A stretch of 64,000 nucleotides of DNA from Brevundimonas mediterranea (GTDB lineage: Bacteria > Pseudomonadota > Alphaproteobacteria > Caulobacterales > Caulobacteraceae). Position 1 is the stretch's first letter, and each line of letters opens with the position of its first letter. The stretch spans positions 992,001 through 1,056,000 of the forward strand of contig NZ_JACIDA010000001.1 in NCBI RefSeq assembly GCF_014196125.1, in the 5' to 3' direction. The notes under the pieces were generated by a model that worked only from the letters and a program-made list of their open reading frames with translations, was not told the origin of the DNA and made no database searches. Made by a program: the position numbers and the translations under genes. Of this stretch, positions 1 to 8,039 are shown one piece after another.

Positions 1-975
1 GCCGTGGACGACCCGGCCATGATCGACTTCATCCAGCGGCGCGGGGCGGCCCTGAACCTGGTCAATGTGCGAGCGGCCGGCGCCGCGACCAAGGCCCTGG
101 ATGGCCAGCGGATGGCCGAGATCGGCCTGATGGACGAGGCCGGCGCCCTGTATTTCACCGACGGCGACAAGGTCATCGTCAACAGCCGCACCCTGCAGCG
201 GGTGATGAGCTACGCCGCCGCCTTCAACGCCCTGATCGCCTGCCGCCCGTCCGATCCCTGGCTGACGGAAGGCGCCGTCGCCGCCTCCGGCGAACTGGCC
301 ACGCGTCTGGGCCTGTCGGGCAGCCCGGCCATCGCCGAGCGCATCGGGCTGGAGCGCGACCTGGCCCTGGTCGAACAGACCGGCGCCCGGTTCCTGGTGG
401 ATCAGATCTCGACCGAGGGCGCGCTGGAGACCCTGGCGCGGGCGCGGGCCAAGGGGCTGGAGGTCGCGGTCAGCGTCTCGATCAACCACCTGTGCTTCAA
501 TGAGGTGGATATCGGCGACTATCGCACCTTCTACCGGCTGGACCCGCCGCTGCGCTCCGAAGCGGATCGTCAGGCCCTGATCGAGGCGGTGCGCGAGGGG
601 CTGATCGACGTCATCACCTCGGCCCACGCCCCGGCCCCCGCCGAGGACAAGCGCCGTCCCTTCGCCGAGGCCGCGCCGGGCGCCATCGGCCTGGAGACCC
701 TGCTGCCCGCCGCCCTGACCCTGCACCACGAGGACGGGCTGGACCTGCTGGACGTGCTGCGGCCCCTGACCCAGGGACCGGCCTCGCTGCTGGGCCTCGA
801 CGCCGGGGTGCTGGCCGAAGGCGCGCCCGCCGACCTGGTCCTGTTCGATCCCGGCGCGCCGGTGATCGTCGATGCGGACAAGTTGCGGTCGAAGTCGAAG
901 AACTCGCCGTTCGACGGGCGACGGCTGCAGGGCAAGGTGATCGGGACCTGGGTGGGCGGCCGGAAGGTTTTCTGA
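1..975 (+). CDS. pyrC': Dihydroorotase-like protein, catalytically degenerate (5' truncated by window)
   Basis: This is the C-terminal part (about 324 codons) of an amidohydrolase-fold dihydroorotase; the frame is open from base 1, so the start lies outside the window. The family signature around PPLRSEADRQAL and the GLET stretch identify type I dihydroorotase. The positions that normally bind metal or catalyse are replaced: the HCED motif reads CRPSD, the AHVST motif reads DQIST, the PHHL motif reads INHL and the TDHAPH motif reads TSAHAPAP. By family knowledge, such inactive copies (PyrC', PyrX) sit after pyrB and stabilise aspartate transcarbamoylase; pyrB would lie just upstream. Function as a structural partner is inferred; loss of the catalytic residues is seen directly. 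Confidence 0.85.
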   Translation, partial: AVDDPAMIDFIQRRGAALNLVNVRAAGAATKALDGQRMAEIGLMDEAGALYFTDGDKVIVNSRTLQRVMSYAAAFNALIACRPSDPWLTEGAVAASGELATRLGLSGSPAIAERIGLERDLALVEQTGARFLVDQISTEGALETLARARAKGLEVAVSVSINHLCFNEVDIGDYRTFYRLDPPLRSEADRQALIEAVREGLIDVITSAHAPAPAEDKRRPFAEAAPGAIGLETLLPAALTLHHEDGLDLLDVLRPLTQGPASLLGLDAGVLAEGAPADLVLFDPGAPVIVDADKLRSKSKNSPFDGRRLQGKVIGTWVGGRKVF

Positions 976-980
976 CCTTG

Positions 981-1074
981 CTTTCGTCATCCTCCGGCAA
1001 GCCGCCCCTTCGCGGCGCAGACCGGGGGACCCAGCGGCGCCGAAGGCGATGCGTCCGCCGCACCATGACGAAAG
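981..1074. repeat. Dispersed palindromic intergenic element, copy 1
   Basis: The gap between the dihydroorotase-like gene and ubiM is filled by an element bounded by the perfect inverted 10-mers ctttcgtcat (981-990) and atgacgaaag (1065-1074). Inside it carries cctccggcaagccgc and gcggcgcagaccggggga. The same core recurs at 57141-57195, so this is a dispersed element rather than a local hairpin. It lies between convergent genes and may also end transcription. Confidence 0.75.
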
Positions 1075-1080
1075 CTCAGT

Positions 1081-2262
1081 TCACGCCGTCAGCATCCGCT
1101 TCACCACCCGTTTGAACGGCGCCGTCGCCTGGCCGGCGCGCAGGGCGGCGCCGCGCGCCAGACGGGCCGGGGGCGTTTCCTCGGTGAACAGACGGACCAG
1201 GGCGTTGGTGCCCTGGTACAGGGGCCAGCTGGCCAGACGGTGCTCGCGCTCATAGCGGGCCAACAGGCGTTCCGCGCCGATGTCCCCGCCGCGCGCCGAC
1301 TTCAACACCTTGGCCAGCGTGTCTTGTCCGCGCAGACCCAGGTTGAAGCCGTGGGCGGTGACCGGGTGCATGCCCACGGCGGCGTCGCCGATCAGGGCGA
1401 ACCCCTCGCCGGCGAACCGGCGGCTCCAGGTCGTGGCCAACGGATAGGCGTGGCGCGTGTCGATCAGTTCCAGCCCGGTCAGCCGCCCCTTCAGCCGCCG
1501 TTCCATCTCGACCGCAAAGGCCTCGGGCGACAGGCGCATCAGGTCGGCGATGGCGGGGGCGGCCAGGGTGAGAACGACGGAGGAGACGCGTTCCTGCGGG
1601 TCCGCGACCGGCAGCAGGGCGACGGTCTGGCGATGGTCGAACCATTCGGTGGCGACATGGCCGTGCGCCTGGTCGTGGCGCATCCGGCAGACCATCATCG
1701 ACCGGCCCAGCCGGGTCATCTCGACGCCAACGCCCAGTTGGTCGCGCACGCCGGAGAAGCGGGAATCCGCAGCCACGATCAGCCGGGCCCGGAGCGTCGC
1801 GCCGTCGTCCAGCACGATCCGGCCGCGCGGGGCGGCGCCCTGGACGGCGCAGCTGGCCACCCGTCGCCCGGCCATCAGGGTCACGCCCGGCTGGCCTTCC
1901 ACGACTTCGAACAGGGCGCGGCGGATCAGGTGGTTGGGGATCAGGACGCCCAGTCGGTCGGCGCCGCCGGCGTCGAAGGTCAGGGCGAAGGGCGAGCCGC
2001 CGTCCAGCACCCGCGCCTCGCGCAGGTCGGAGATATCTTCCGCCGGAACCCGATCCCAGGCGCCCAGGCTCTTCAGCAGGCGGATGGAGTTGTGGGTCAG
2101 GGCGATCTCGCGCCCGTCGAAGGCCGGATCGCGTAGAGCATCCTCGTCCTGGCCCTCGATCACGGCGACCGTCAGCCCGGCCCCGGCCAGCGACCGGGTG
2201 AAGGCCAGGCCTGCGGGTCCGGCCCCGACCACGGCCACGTCGAACATCAGATCATCGCGCAT
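1081..2262 (-). CDS. ubiM: FAD-dependent ubiquinone hydroxylase, UbiM type
   Basis: Flavoprotein monooxygenase of the UbiH/COQ6 group, 393 residues, expected to hydroxylate the ring of a ubiquinone precursor. The N-terminal dinucleotide fold shows GAGPAG near residue 11, and the FAD-ribityl motif reads GDAAVGMHPVTAHGFNLG in the C-terminal half; the usual AADG motif reads AADSRFS. The whole sequence style (FDGREIALTH, GRSMMVCRM, MHPVTAHGFNLGLRGQ) fits the UbiM subgroup (5-demethoxyubiquinol 5-hydroxylase) better than UbiH or UbiF. The start at 2262 is chosen because AGGAG lies 6 bases upstream; an upstream ATG at 2322 has no such site. It is transcribed convergently with the preceding gene. 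Confidence 0.85.
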   Translation of the reverse strand: MRDDLMFDVAVVGAGPAGLAFTRSLAGAGLTVAVIEGQDEDALRDPAFDGREIALTHNSIRLLKSLGAWDRVPAEDISDLREARVLDGGSPFALTFDAGGADRLGVLIPNHLIRRALFEVVEGQPGVTLMAGRRVASCAVQGAAPRGRIVLDDGATLRARLIVAADSRFSGVRDQLGVGVEMTRLGRSMMVCRMRHDQAHGHVATEWFDHRQTVALLPVADPQERVSSVVLTLAAPAIADLMRLSPEAFAVEMERRLKGRLTGLELIDTRHAYPLATTWSRRFAGEGFALIGDAAVGMHPVTAHGFNLGLRGQDTLAKVLKSARGGDIGAERLLARYEREHRLASWPLYQGTNALVRLFTEETPPARLARGAALRAGQATAPFKRVVKRMLTA

Positions 2263-2331
2263 GCTGAACTCCTGATCTTCCTCCTGCCCTAGCCGGTTCG
2301 TCCTCTCCTTGATCGAGCGCAAATCGTCGCG

Positions 2332-3264
2332 TCAGCGCGGGCGGCGGCAGGCGGCGGCCTTGGAGACTTCTGCGCCCAGCACCGACTGGACCGCCAGAGG
2401 GGTGTCGGTGGCGATGACGGTCACGCCCTGGCGGAACAGGTCGCGATATTCGGAGACGTCGCCGTCGGCGGCGTAGCGGTCGTCGCGGCGGCGGCCCTCG
2501 GCGCCCAAGGTGCCGAACTGGACCTCGATCCCCGCCTGACGCAGGGCCGACCACAGGGCGGGCCTTTCCTCGCGCGTGCCGGTCCAGGCCAGGATCTGCG
2601 ACGCGTTCAGCCCGTCCAGATCTTCGACGCCGTCCAGACCGACCGAGATCATCATCTCCGGCGCCAGGGCAGCCACGGCGCGGGCGTCGGCGTCATTATA
2701 GGTGATCAGGATCGCCCGGTTGGCGGCGCCCGAGCGGCGTACCTGATCGATCACGGCGCGCGCCAGATCGACCGTGGTCCCGCCGTCGGCCGGCTTCAGA
2801 TCCAGACTGGCGATGGCGCCGACACGCCCGGCGGCGTCCAGAGCCTCGGCCAGGGTCGGGGGCGCGGCGTCGGTCAGGGCGCCGTTCGAGGCGTTCAGCC
2901 GGGCGGCCTTGACCTGGGCCAGTGTCAGGTCGGCGACGCGGCCCTGGCCGGTCGTGGTCCGGTCCATCGTCTCGTCGTGCATCAGGACCAGATGGCCGTC
3001 CTTCGTCAGGACGGCGTCCAGTTCGACGATGGCGCCCGGAATGGCGCGGCCCGTCGCCATGATGGCGGCGATGGAGTTCTCGGGCTGGTCCATAGCCGAG
3101 ACCGCCCGGTGCGCCGAAATGGCCACGCCGCCGTCGCGGACACAGTCGAAATAGGCGGCCAGGGCTGGTCCGCCCATGGGGCTGGGGCTCGCCGGCGAGG
3201 CGCCCACGCAAGCCGAGGTGGAAATCAGCAAAATCAGGGCGGCGGCGGTGGGGATTCGGGTCAT
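2332..3264 (-). CDS. Glycerophosphodiester phosphodiesterase family lipoprotein
   Basis: A GDPD-fold phosphodiesterase of about 310 residues, expected to cleave glycerophosphodiesters to glycerol 3-phosphate and an alcohol. The start at 3264 gives a lipoprotein signal (TRIPTAAALILLISTSAC), so the mature protein should be lipid-anchored in the envelope. Family landmarks are visible: AHRAVSAMDQPENS (the usual AHRG...PEN stretch, with A for G), ELDAVLTKDGHLVLMHD with the metal-binding E, D and H, and a late TDTPLAV. A purine-rich GGAGAG precedes the start. The gene lies just upstream of ubiM on the same strand with about 70 bases between them. The exact substrate is unknown. Confidence 0.85.
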   Translation of the reverse strand: MTRIPTAAALILLISTSACVGASPASPSPMGGPALAAYFDCVRDGGVAISAHRAVSAMDQPENSIAAIMATGRAIPGAIVELDAVLTKDGHLVLMHDETMDRTTTGQGRVADLTLAQVKAARLNASNGALTDAAPPTLAEALDAAGRVGAIASLDLKPADGGTTVDLARAVIDQVRRSGAANRAILITYNDADARAVAALAPEMMISVGLDGVEDLDGLNASQILAWTGTREERPALWSALRQAGIEVQFGTLGAEGRRRDDRYAADGDVSEYRDLFRQGVTVIATDTPLAVQSVLGAEVSKAAACRRPR

Positions 3265-3391
3265 CAGACTCTCCGGCAGGGCGGGCGGACCTGACCCCGC
3301 GTCAATCATCGGGTCAAGAGGTCGGATCGCCCTTGCTCCGCAACGCTTGCCGACGCATTTTGCCGCAGCATTTCGCGGGGAGAGAATCAAC

Positions 3392-4030
3392 GTGCAGGAT
3401 CTGGTGGGCCCCGCGATCGGGACCTTGGCGCTGGTCGCGCTGGGCGGCTATCTGCTCGGCTCGATTCCGTTCGGCGTGGTGATCACCCGCGCCGCCGGCG
3501 CCGGCGACGTGCGCAATATCGGCTCCGGCAATATCGGCGCGACCAATGTGCTGCGCACCGGGCGCAAGGACCTGGCCCTGGCCACCCTGCTGCTGGACGC
3601 CGGCAAGGGCGCCGTCGCCCTGCTGATCGCCCGGGCGCTGTTCGACAGCGAGGTCGCGGGCGCCATCGCCGGCGGCGCGGCCTTCCTGGGTCATCTGTTT
3701 CCCGTCTGGCTGAAGTTCAAGGGCGGCAAGGGCGTGGCCACCTTCTATGGTCTGCTGCTGGCCGCCGCCTGGCCGCTGGGCCTGATGGCCGGCGCCGTCT
3801 GGCTGATCAGCGCCTTCGTCTTCCGCTATTCGTCGCTGGCGGCCCTGATCTCGTCGGCGACCGCGCCCCTGCTGGCCCTGCTGCCGCTCGCCGCCGTCGG
3901 CCTGCCGGTGGCGATGCCGATCCTCGCCCTGACCGTCTTCGCCGCCGTGTTGATCTGGGTCCGCCACCACGAGAACATCGCCCGGCTGCTGAAGGGCGAG
4001 GAACCGCGTATCGGGGCCAAGAAGGCGTGA
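3392..4030 (+). CDS. plsY: Glycerol-3-phosphate acyltransferase PlsY
   Basis: Integral membrane acyltransferase that moves an acyl group from acyl phosphate to glycerol 3-phosphate, the first step of phospholipid synthesis. At 212 residues it has the normal PlsY length. The three conserved loops are visible: GSIPFGVVI with NIGSGNIGATNVLR, then KFKGGKGVATFYG, and near the end IWVRHHENIARL followed by GEEPRIG. Several hydrophobic helices lie between. The GTG start at 3392 follows GGGGAGAG at a normal distance; the same frame is open further upstream but that part is not PlsY-like. The stop overlaps the start of dprA (GTGA), indicating translational coupling. Confidence 0.95.
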   Translation: MQDLVGPAIGTLALVALGGYLLGSIPFGVVITRAAGAGDVRNIGSGNIGATNVLRTGRKDLALATLLLDAGKGAVALLIARALFDSEVAGAIAGGAAFLGHLFPVWLKFKGGKGVATFYGLLLAAAWPLGLMAGAVWLISAFVFRYSSLAALISSATAPLLALLPLAAVGLPVAMPILALTVFAAVLIWVRHHENIARLLKGEEPRIGAKKA

Positions 4031-5097
4031 GCCTGTCGGCGGACGAGCGGTTCGCCCGGCTGCGGCTCGCCCGCACCGACCGCATCGGTCCCGTCGCCTT
4101 TTCCCAGCTGCTGAGCCGCTACGGCGCGGCTGTTCGCGTGCTGGAGGTCCTGCCCGATCTGGTCCGCAAGTCCGGCGCGGCCTCCATTCCGCCGCCCATG
4201 GCGCGAATCGAACGCGAATTGGCCGACGGCGAGCGGATCGGCGCCCGGCTGCTGGTGCTGGGCGACGCCGACTATCCCGAGATGCTGGCGGCGCTGGATC
4301 CGCCGCCGCCGGTCCTGTGGACCCGGGGTCGGGTCGAACTGCTGAACGCGCCCTGCGTCGCCATCGTCGGCGCTCGCATCGCCTCGGCCGGCGGACAGCG
4401 GATCGCGCGCGGCCTGGCGCTGCAACTGGGGCAGGCCGGCCATGTCGTCGTCTCAGGCATGGCGCGCGGCATCGACGCCGCAGCCCACGAAGGCGCCCTG
4501 GCGACCGGCACCGTCGCCGTCCTGGGCGGCGGGGTAGACGACATCTATCCGCCCGAACATGCGGACCTCTACGCCCGCCTGGTTGATCAGGGCTGCGTCG
4601 TGTCCGAAAGCCCCGTCGGCGCCCGCGCCCAGGCGAGAGACTTCCCCCGGCGCAACCGCATCATCTCCGGCCTGTCGCGCGGCGTCGTGGTGGTCGAGGC
4701 CGAGATCAAGTCCGGTTCGCTGATCACCGCCCGGCTGGCGGCCGAACAGGGGCGCGACGTCTTCGCCGTGCCGGGCTCGCCGCTGGACCCGCGCGCCAAG
4801 GGCCCCAACGAACTGCTGCGCCAGGGCGCCATCCTGTGCGAGGGGATCGAGGATATCGAGCGCGCCTTCAACACCTTACGCACCCTGCGCGCGCCGCCGT
4901 CGAATCCCATGGACTATGGCGAGGTGGACGATGCCTTCCTGGACCGGGTCGCCGCCCTGCTGTCCCCCACGCCGACGCCGCGCGACGAGATCGCCCGCGC
5001 CCTGAACGCCCCCATGGGCCAGGTGGCGGCCGCCCTGCTGGAGCTGAGCCTAGCGGGCCGCGCCGAGCTGCTGCCCGGCGGCCTCGCGTCGATATAG
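4027..5097 (+). CDS. dprA: DNA-processing protein DprA
   Basis: Cytoplasmic single-strand DNA-binding protein that loads RecA on incoming DNA during natural transformation; 356 residues. A helical SAM-like N-terminal domain comes first, then the Rossmann-like core with VAIVGAR, VVSGMARGIDAAAH, and FPRRNRIISGLS, and a C-terminal winged-helix domain (ending near TPRDEIARALNAPMGQVAA). The GTG start overlaps the plsY TGA. PlsY-dprA-topA is a familiar alphaproteobacterial order. Presence does not by itself show that the organism is transformable. Confidence 0.95.
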   Translation: MSLSADERFARLRLARTDRIGPVAFSQLLSRYGAAVRVLEVLPDLVRKSGAASIPPPMARIERELADGERIGARLLVLGDADYPEMLAALDPPPPVLWTRGRVELLNAPCVAIVGARIASAGGQRIARGLALQLGQAGHVVVSGMARGIDAAAHEGALATGTVAVLGGGVDDIYPPEHADLYARLVDQGCVVSESPVGARAQARDFPRRNRIISGLSRGVVVVEAEIKSGSLITARLAAEQGRDVFAVPGSPLDPRAKGPNELLRQGAILCEGIEDIERAFNTLRTLRAPPSNPMDYGEVDDAFLDRVAALLSPTPTPRDEIARALNAPMGQVAAALLELSLAGRAELLPGGLASI

Positions 5098-5265
5098 TGG
5101 CGTCGATAGAGTGAAGTCTCTTCCTGACTCGCGTTCAATCCGTGGTAGTCAGCGGCTGATCCCAATCCCAGATTACGGGCTAGTTTACGGGCGTCCGGCG
5201 GCCGGTGCATTGACACATGGCTCCGCTCCAACCACGTTCGCGCCCCTTCCCGAGACCGAACACGC

Positions 5266-7890
5266 ATGAACCTCGTTATCGTCGAGAGCCCCGCAAAGGC
5301 CAAGACCATCAATAAATACCTCGGCTCCGGCTATGAGGTTCTGGCGTCGTACGGCCACGTCCGCGACCTGCCGTCGAAGGACGGCTCGGTCCTGCCCGAC
5401 GACGACTTCTCCATGCACTGGGAGGCCGACGCCAAGGGCGCCAAACGCCTGTCCGAAATCGCCGAGGCCGCCAAGCGCGCCGACCGCGTCATCCTGGCGA
5501 CCGACCCCGACCGCGAAGGCGAGGCCATCAGCTGGCACGTGCTCGAGGTGCTGAACAAGAAGAAGGTGCTGAAGGATACGCACGTCGAGCGCGTCACCTT
5601 CAACGCCATCACCAAGTCCGCCGTCCTGGACGCCATGGCCGCGCCGCGCCAGATCGACATGGAGCTGGTGAACGCCTATCTGGCCCGCCGCGCCCTGGAC
5701 TATCTGGTCGGTTTCACCCTGTCGCCCGTCCTGTGGCGCAAGCTGCCGGGCGCGCGCTCCGCCGGTCGCGTTCAATCCGTCGCCCTGCGCATCGTCGTCG
5801 ATCGCGAGATGGAGATCGAGAAGTTCAAGGCGCAGGAATACTGGTCCATCGAGGCCGACCTGAACGCCGACAGCCCGCCCTTCACCGCCCGCCTGGTCAA
5901 GCACGCCGGCAAGCGGGTCCAGCGTCTGGACATCAAGGACGAGGCGACCGCCGCCGCTGCGCGCGCGGCCATCGACGCCGGCGACTTCACCATCAACTCG
6001 GTCGAGAAGAAGCCCGTCCGCCGCAATCCGGCCCCGCCCTTCACCACCTCCACCCTGCAACAGGAAGCCTCGCGCAAGCTGGGCTTCAGCGCCCAGCGCA
6101 CCATGCAGGCGGCGCAGAAACTGTATGAGGGCGTGGACGAGACCGGCGGTCTGATCACCTATATGCGGACCGACGGCGTCCAGACCACGCCCGAGGGCAT
6201 CGCCCAGGCGCGAGAGGTCATCGCCAAGGAATTCGGCCCGGCCTTCGTTCCGCAGGAACCGCGCTATTACAAGACCAAGGCCAAGAATGCTCAGGAAGCG
6301 CACGAAGCGATCCGGCCGACCAACATCGCTCGCCATCCCGACAGCCTGCGCCTCGAATCCGATCTTCAGCGGCTCTACGAACTGATCTGGAAGCGGATGG
6401 TCGCCTCGCAGATGGAGGCGGCCCGGATGGACCGCACCACGGTGGAGATCGAAACCCCGGACGGCCTGACCGGCCTGCGCGCCACCGGCCAGGTGGTGAC
6501 CTTCGACGGCTTCCTGGCCGTCTATGAGGAAGGCCGCGACGAAAAGCAGAAGGGCGCCGAAGAGGACGAGGGCGACGACACCAGCCGCCTGCCTGCGCTG
6601 AAGGAAGGCGCCAAGGCCAAGGTCGACGCCATCCGCACCGACCAGCATTTCACCGAACCGCCCCCGCGCTATTCGGAAGCCACCCTGGTCAAGAAGCTGG
6701 AAGAGCTGGGCATCGGCCGTCCGTCGACCTACGCCTCGACCCTGTCGACCCTGCGCGACCGCGAATACGTTCGCGTCGACAAGAACCGCTTCTATCCCGA
6801 GGACAAGGGACGGCTGGTCACGGCCTTCCTGGAACAGTTCTTCGCCAAGTGGGTCGAATACGACTTCACCGCCGCGCTGGAGACGCGTCTGGACGAGGTG
6901 TCGGCCGGTCAGCTGGACTGGAAGGTGCTGCTGCGCGAGTTCTGGTCGGACTTCCACGCCGCGACCCAGGCCGCCGGCGAACTACGCACCACGGCCATCC
7001 TGGACGCGCTGAACGAGTCGTTGGGCGCCCATATCTTCCCGGCCAAGGAAGACGGGTCGGACCCGCGCGAATGCCCCCTGTGCCATCAGGGCCAGCTCAG
7101 CCTGAAGACCAGCCGGTTCGGCGCCTTCATCGGCTGCGCCCGCTATCCCGACTGCAAATACACCCGCCCCGTCGCCAGCCCGTCGGCTGAAGACGGATCA
7201 GCCGAAAGCGGCGACCGCGAACTGGGCATGGATCCCGAGACCGGCCAGCCGGTGCAGCTGAAGATCGGTCGTTTCGGCCCCTATGTCGAAATCACGCCGC
7301 CGGAGGGTGAAAAGCCCAAACGCTCGTCCCTGCCCAAGGGCTGGTCGCCGGCTTCCCTGACGCTGGACCAGGCGCTGCGCCTCCTGGCCCTGCCGCGCGA
7401 GGTCGGGGTCCACCCCGAGGACGGCAAGATGATCACGGCGGGCCTGGGTCGTTACGGACCCTTCGTCCTGCACGCCGGCACCTATGCGAACGTCTCGGAC
7501 ATCGACGAGGTGTTCGAGGTCGGCCTGAACCGCGCCGTCGCCCTGCTGGCCGAGAAGCGCGCCGGTCGTCCCGGTCGCGGCGCCGCCACGGCCCCGCTGA
7601 AGGACCTGGGCGTCCACCCGGAGACGGGCGAGCCGATCCACGTCATGGCTGGCCGTTTCGGCCCCTATGTGAAATCGGGCAAGATCAACGCCACCCTGCC
7701 CAAGGGAACCGCGCCCGAAGACCTGACCCTGGAAGACGCCCTGCCCCTGTTGGCCGCCAAGGCCGGCGCGGCGCCGAAGAAGAAGGCCCCGGCGAAGAAG
7801 GCGGCCGCGCCGAAGAAGGCTGCGGCGAAGAAACCGGCGGCCAAGAAGGCGCCGGCGAAGAAGAGCGCCAAGGCGAAGGCGGAAGACTGA
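5266..7890 (+). CDS. topA: DNA topoisomerase I
   Basis: Type IA topoisomerase of 874 residues that relaxes negative supercoils. The N-terminal TOPRIM domain begins NLVIVESPAKAKTI and holds the metal-binding DPDREGEA; the catalytic tyrosine is Y299 in ITYMRTDG. After the core comes one four-cysteine zinc module (CPLCHQG ... CARYPDC, about residues 605-632), then several Toprim-C repeats recognisable by KIGRFGPYVE and AGRFGPYVKS. The tail (from about residue 835) is a lysine/alanine/proline-rich stretch made of KKA-type repeats, as in many alphaproteobacterial TopA proteins, probably contacting DNA or RNA polymerase. A 168-base gap separates it from dprA, so it probably has its own promoter. 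Confidence 0.97.
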   Translation: MNLVIVESPAKAKTINKYLGSGYEVLASYGHVRDLPSKDGSVLPDDDFSMHWEADAKGAKRLSEIAEAAKRADRVILATDPDREGEAISWHVLEVLNKKKVLKDTHVERVTFNAITKSAVLDAMAAPRQIDMELVNAYLARRALDYLVGFTLSPVLWRKLPGARSAGRVQSVALRIVVDREMEIEKFKAQEYWSIEADLNADSPPFTARLVKHAGKRVQRLDIKDEATAAAARAAIDAGDFTINSVEKKPVRRNPAPPFTTSTLQQEASRKLGFSAQRTMQAAQKLYEGVDETGGLITYMRTDGVQTTPEGIAQAREVIAKEFGPAFVPQEPRYYKTKAKNAQEAHEAIRPTNIARHPDSLRLESDLQRLYELIWKRMVASQMEAARMDRTTVEIETPDGLTGLRATGQVVTFDGFLAVYEEGRDEKQKGAEEDEGDDTSRLPALKEGAKAKVDAIRTDQHFTEPPPRYSEATLVKKLEELGIGRPSTYASTLSTLRDREYVRVDKNRFYPEDKGRLVTAFLEQFFAKWVEYDFTAALETRLDEVSAGQLDWKVLLREFWSDFHAATQAAGELRTTAILDALNESLGAHIFPAKEDGSDPRECPLCHQGQLSLKTSRFGAFIGCARYPDCKYTRPVASPSAEDGSAESGDRELGMDPETGQPVQLKIGRFGPYVEITPPEGEKPKRSSLPKGWSPASLTLDQALRLLALPREVGVHPEDGKMITAGLGRYGPFVLHAGTYANVSDIDEVFEVGLNRAVALLAEKRAGRPGRGAATAPLKDLGVHPETGEPIHVMAGRFGPYVKSGKINATLPKGTAPEDLTLEDALPLLAAKAGAAPKKKAPAKKAAAPKKAAAKKPAAKKAPAKKSAKAKAED

Positions 7891-7893
7891 CGT

Positions 7894-8037
7894 CCTTCTC
7901 CCCTTGCGGGAGAAGGCGGCCGAGCGAAGCGAGGTCGGATGAGGGGTCGGTTAATGCATGACCGGCCCTTTTCCGTTGGAGATGGGGCAACCCCTCATCC
8001 GGCCCTACGGGCCACCTTCTCCCGCAAGGGGAGAAGG
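7894..8037. repeat. Palindromic intergenic repeat pair between topA and a convergent gene
   Basis: The 23-base block at 7894-7916 (ccttctccccttgcgggaga then agg) recurs as its exact reverse complement at 8015-8037, and gaggggt (7941-7947) with acccctc (7989-7995) continues the outer pairing. Each arm is also a small palindrome (ccttctcc/ggagaagg). The piece looks like a dispersed Caulobacterales intergenic element and probably forms a large hairpin that ends transcription from both sides. Confidence 0.8.
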
Positions 8038-8039
8038 GA

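Noticed and set aside
1240..2136. Long plus-strand open frame opposite ubiM
   Set aside because: It is antisense to a well-supported gene and reads as low-complexity, histidine/glutamine/glycine-rich sequence; a GC-rich shadow.
5210..5230. TTGACA upstream of topA as a promoter
   Set aside because: The -35-like hexamer at 5210-5215 has no convincing -10 at the proper spacing, so it is not reported as a feature.
5185..6957. 590-codon minus-strand open frame over topA
   Set aside because: Complementary to the topoisomerase gene with no recognisable protein; caused by codon bias.
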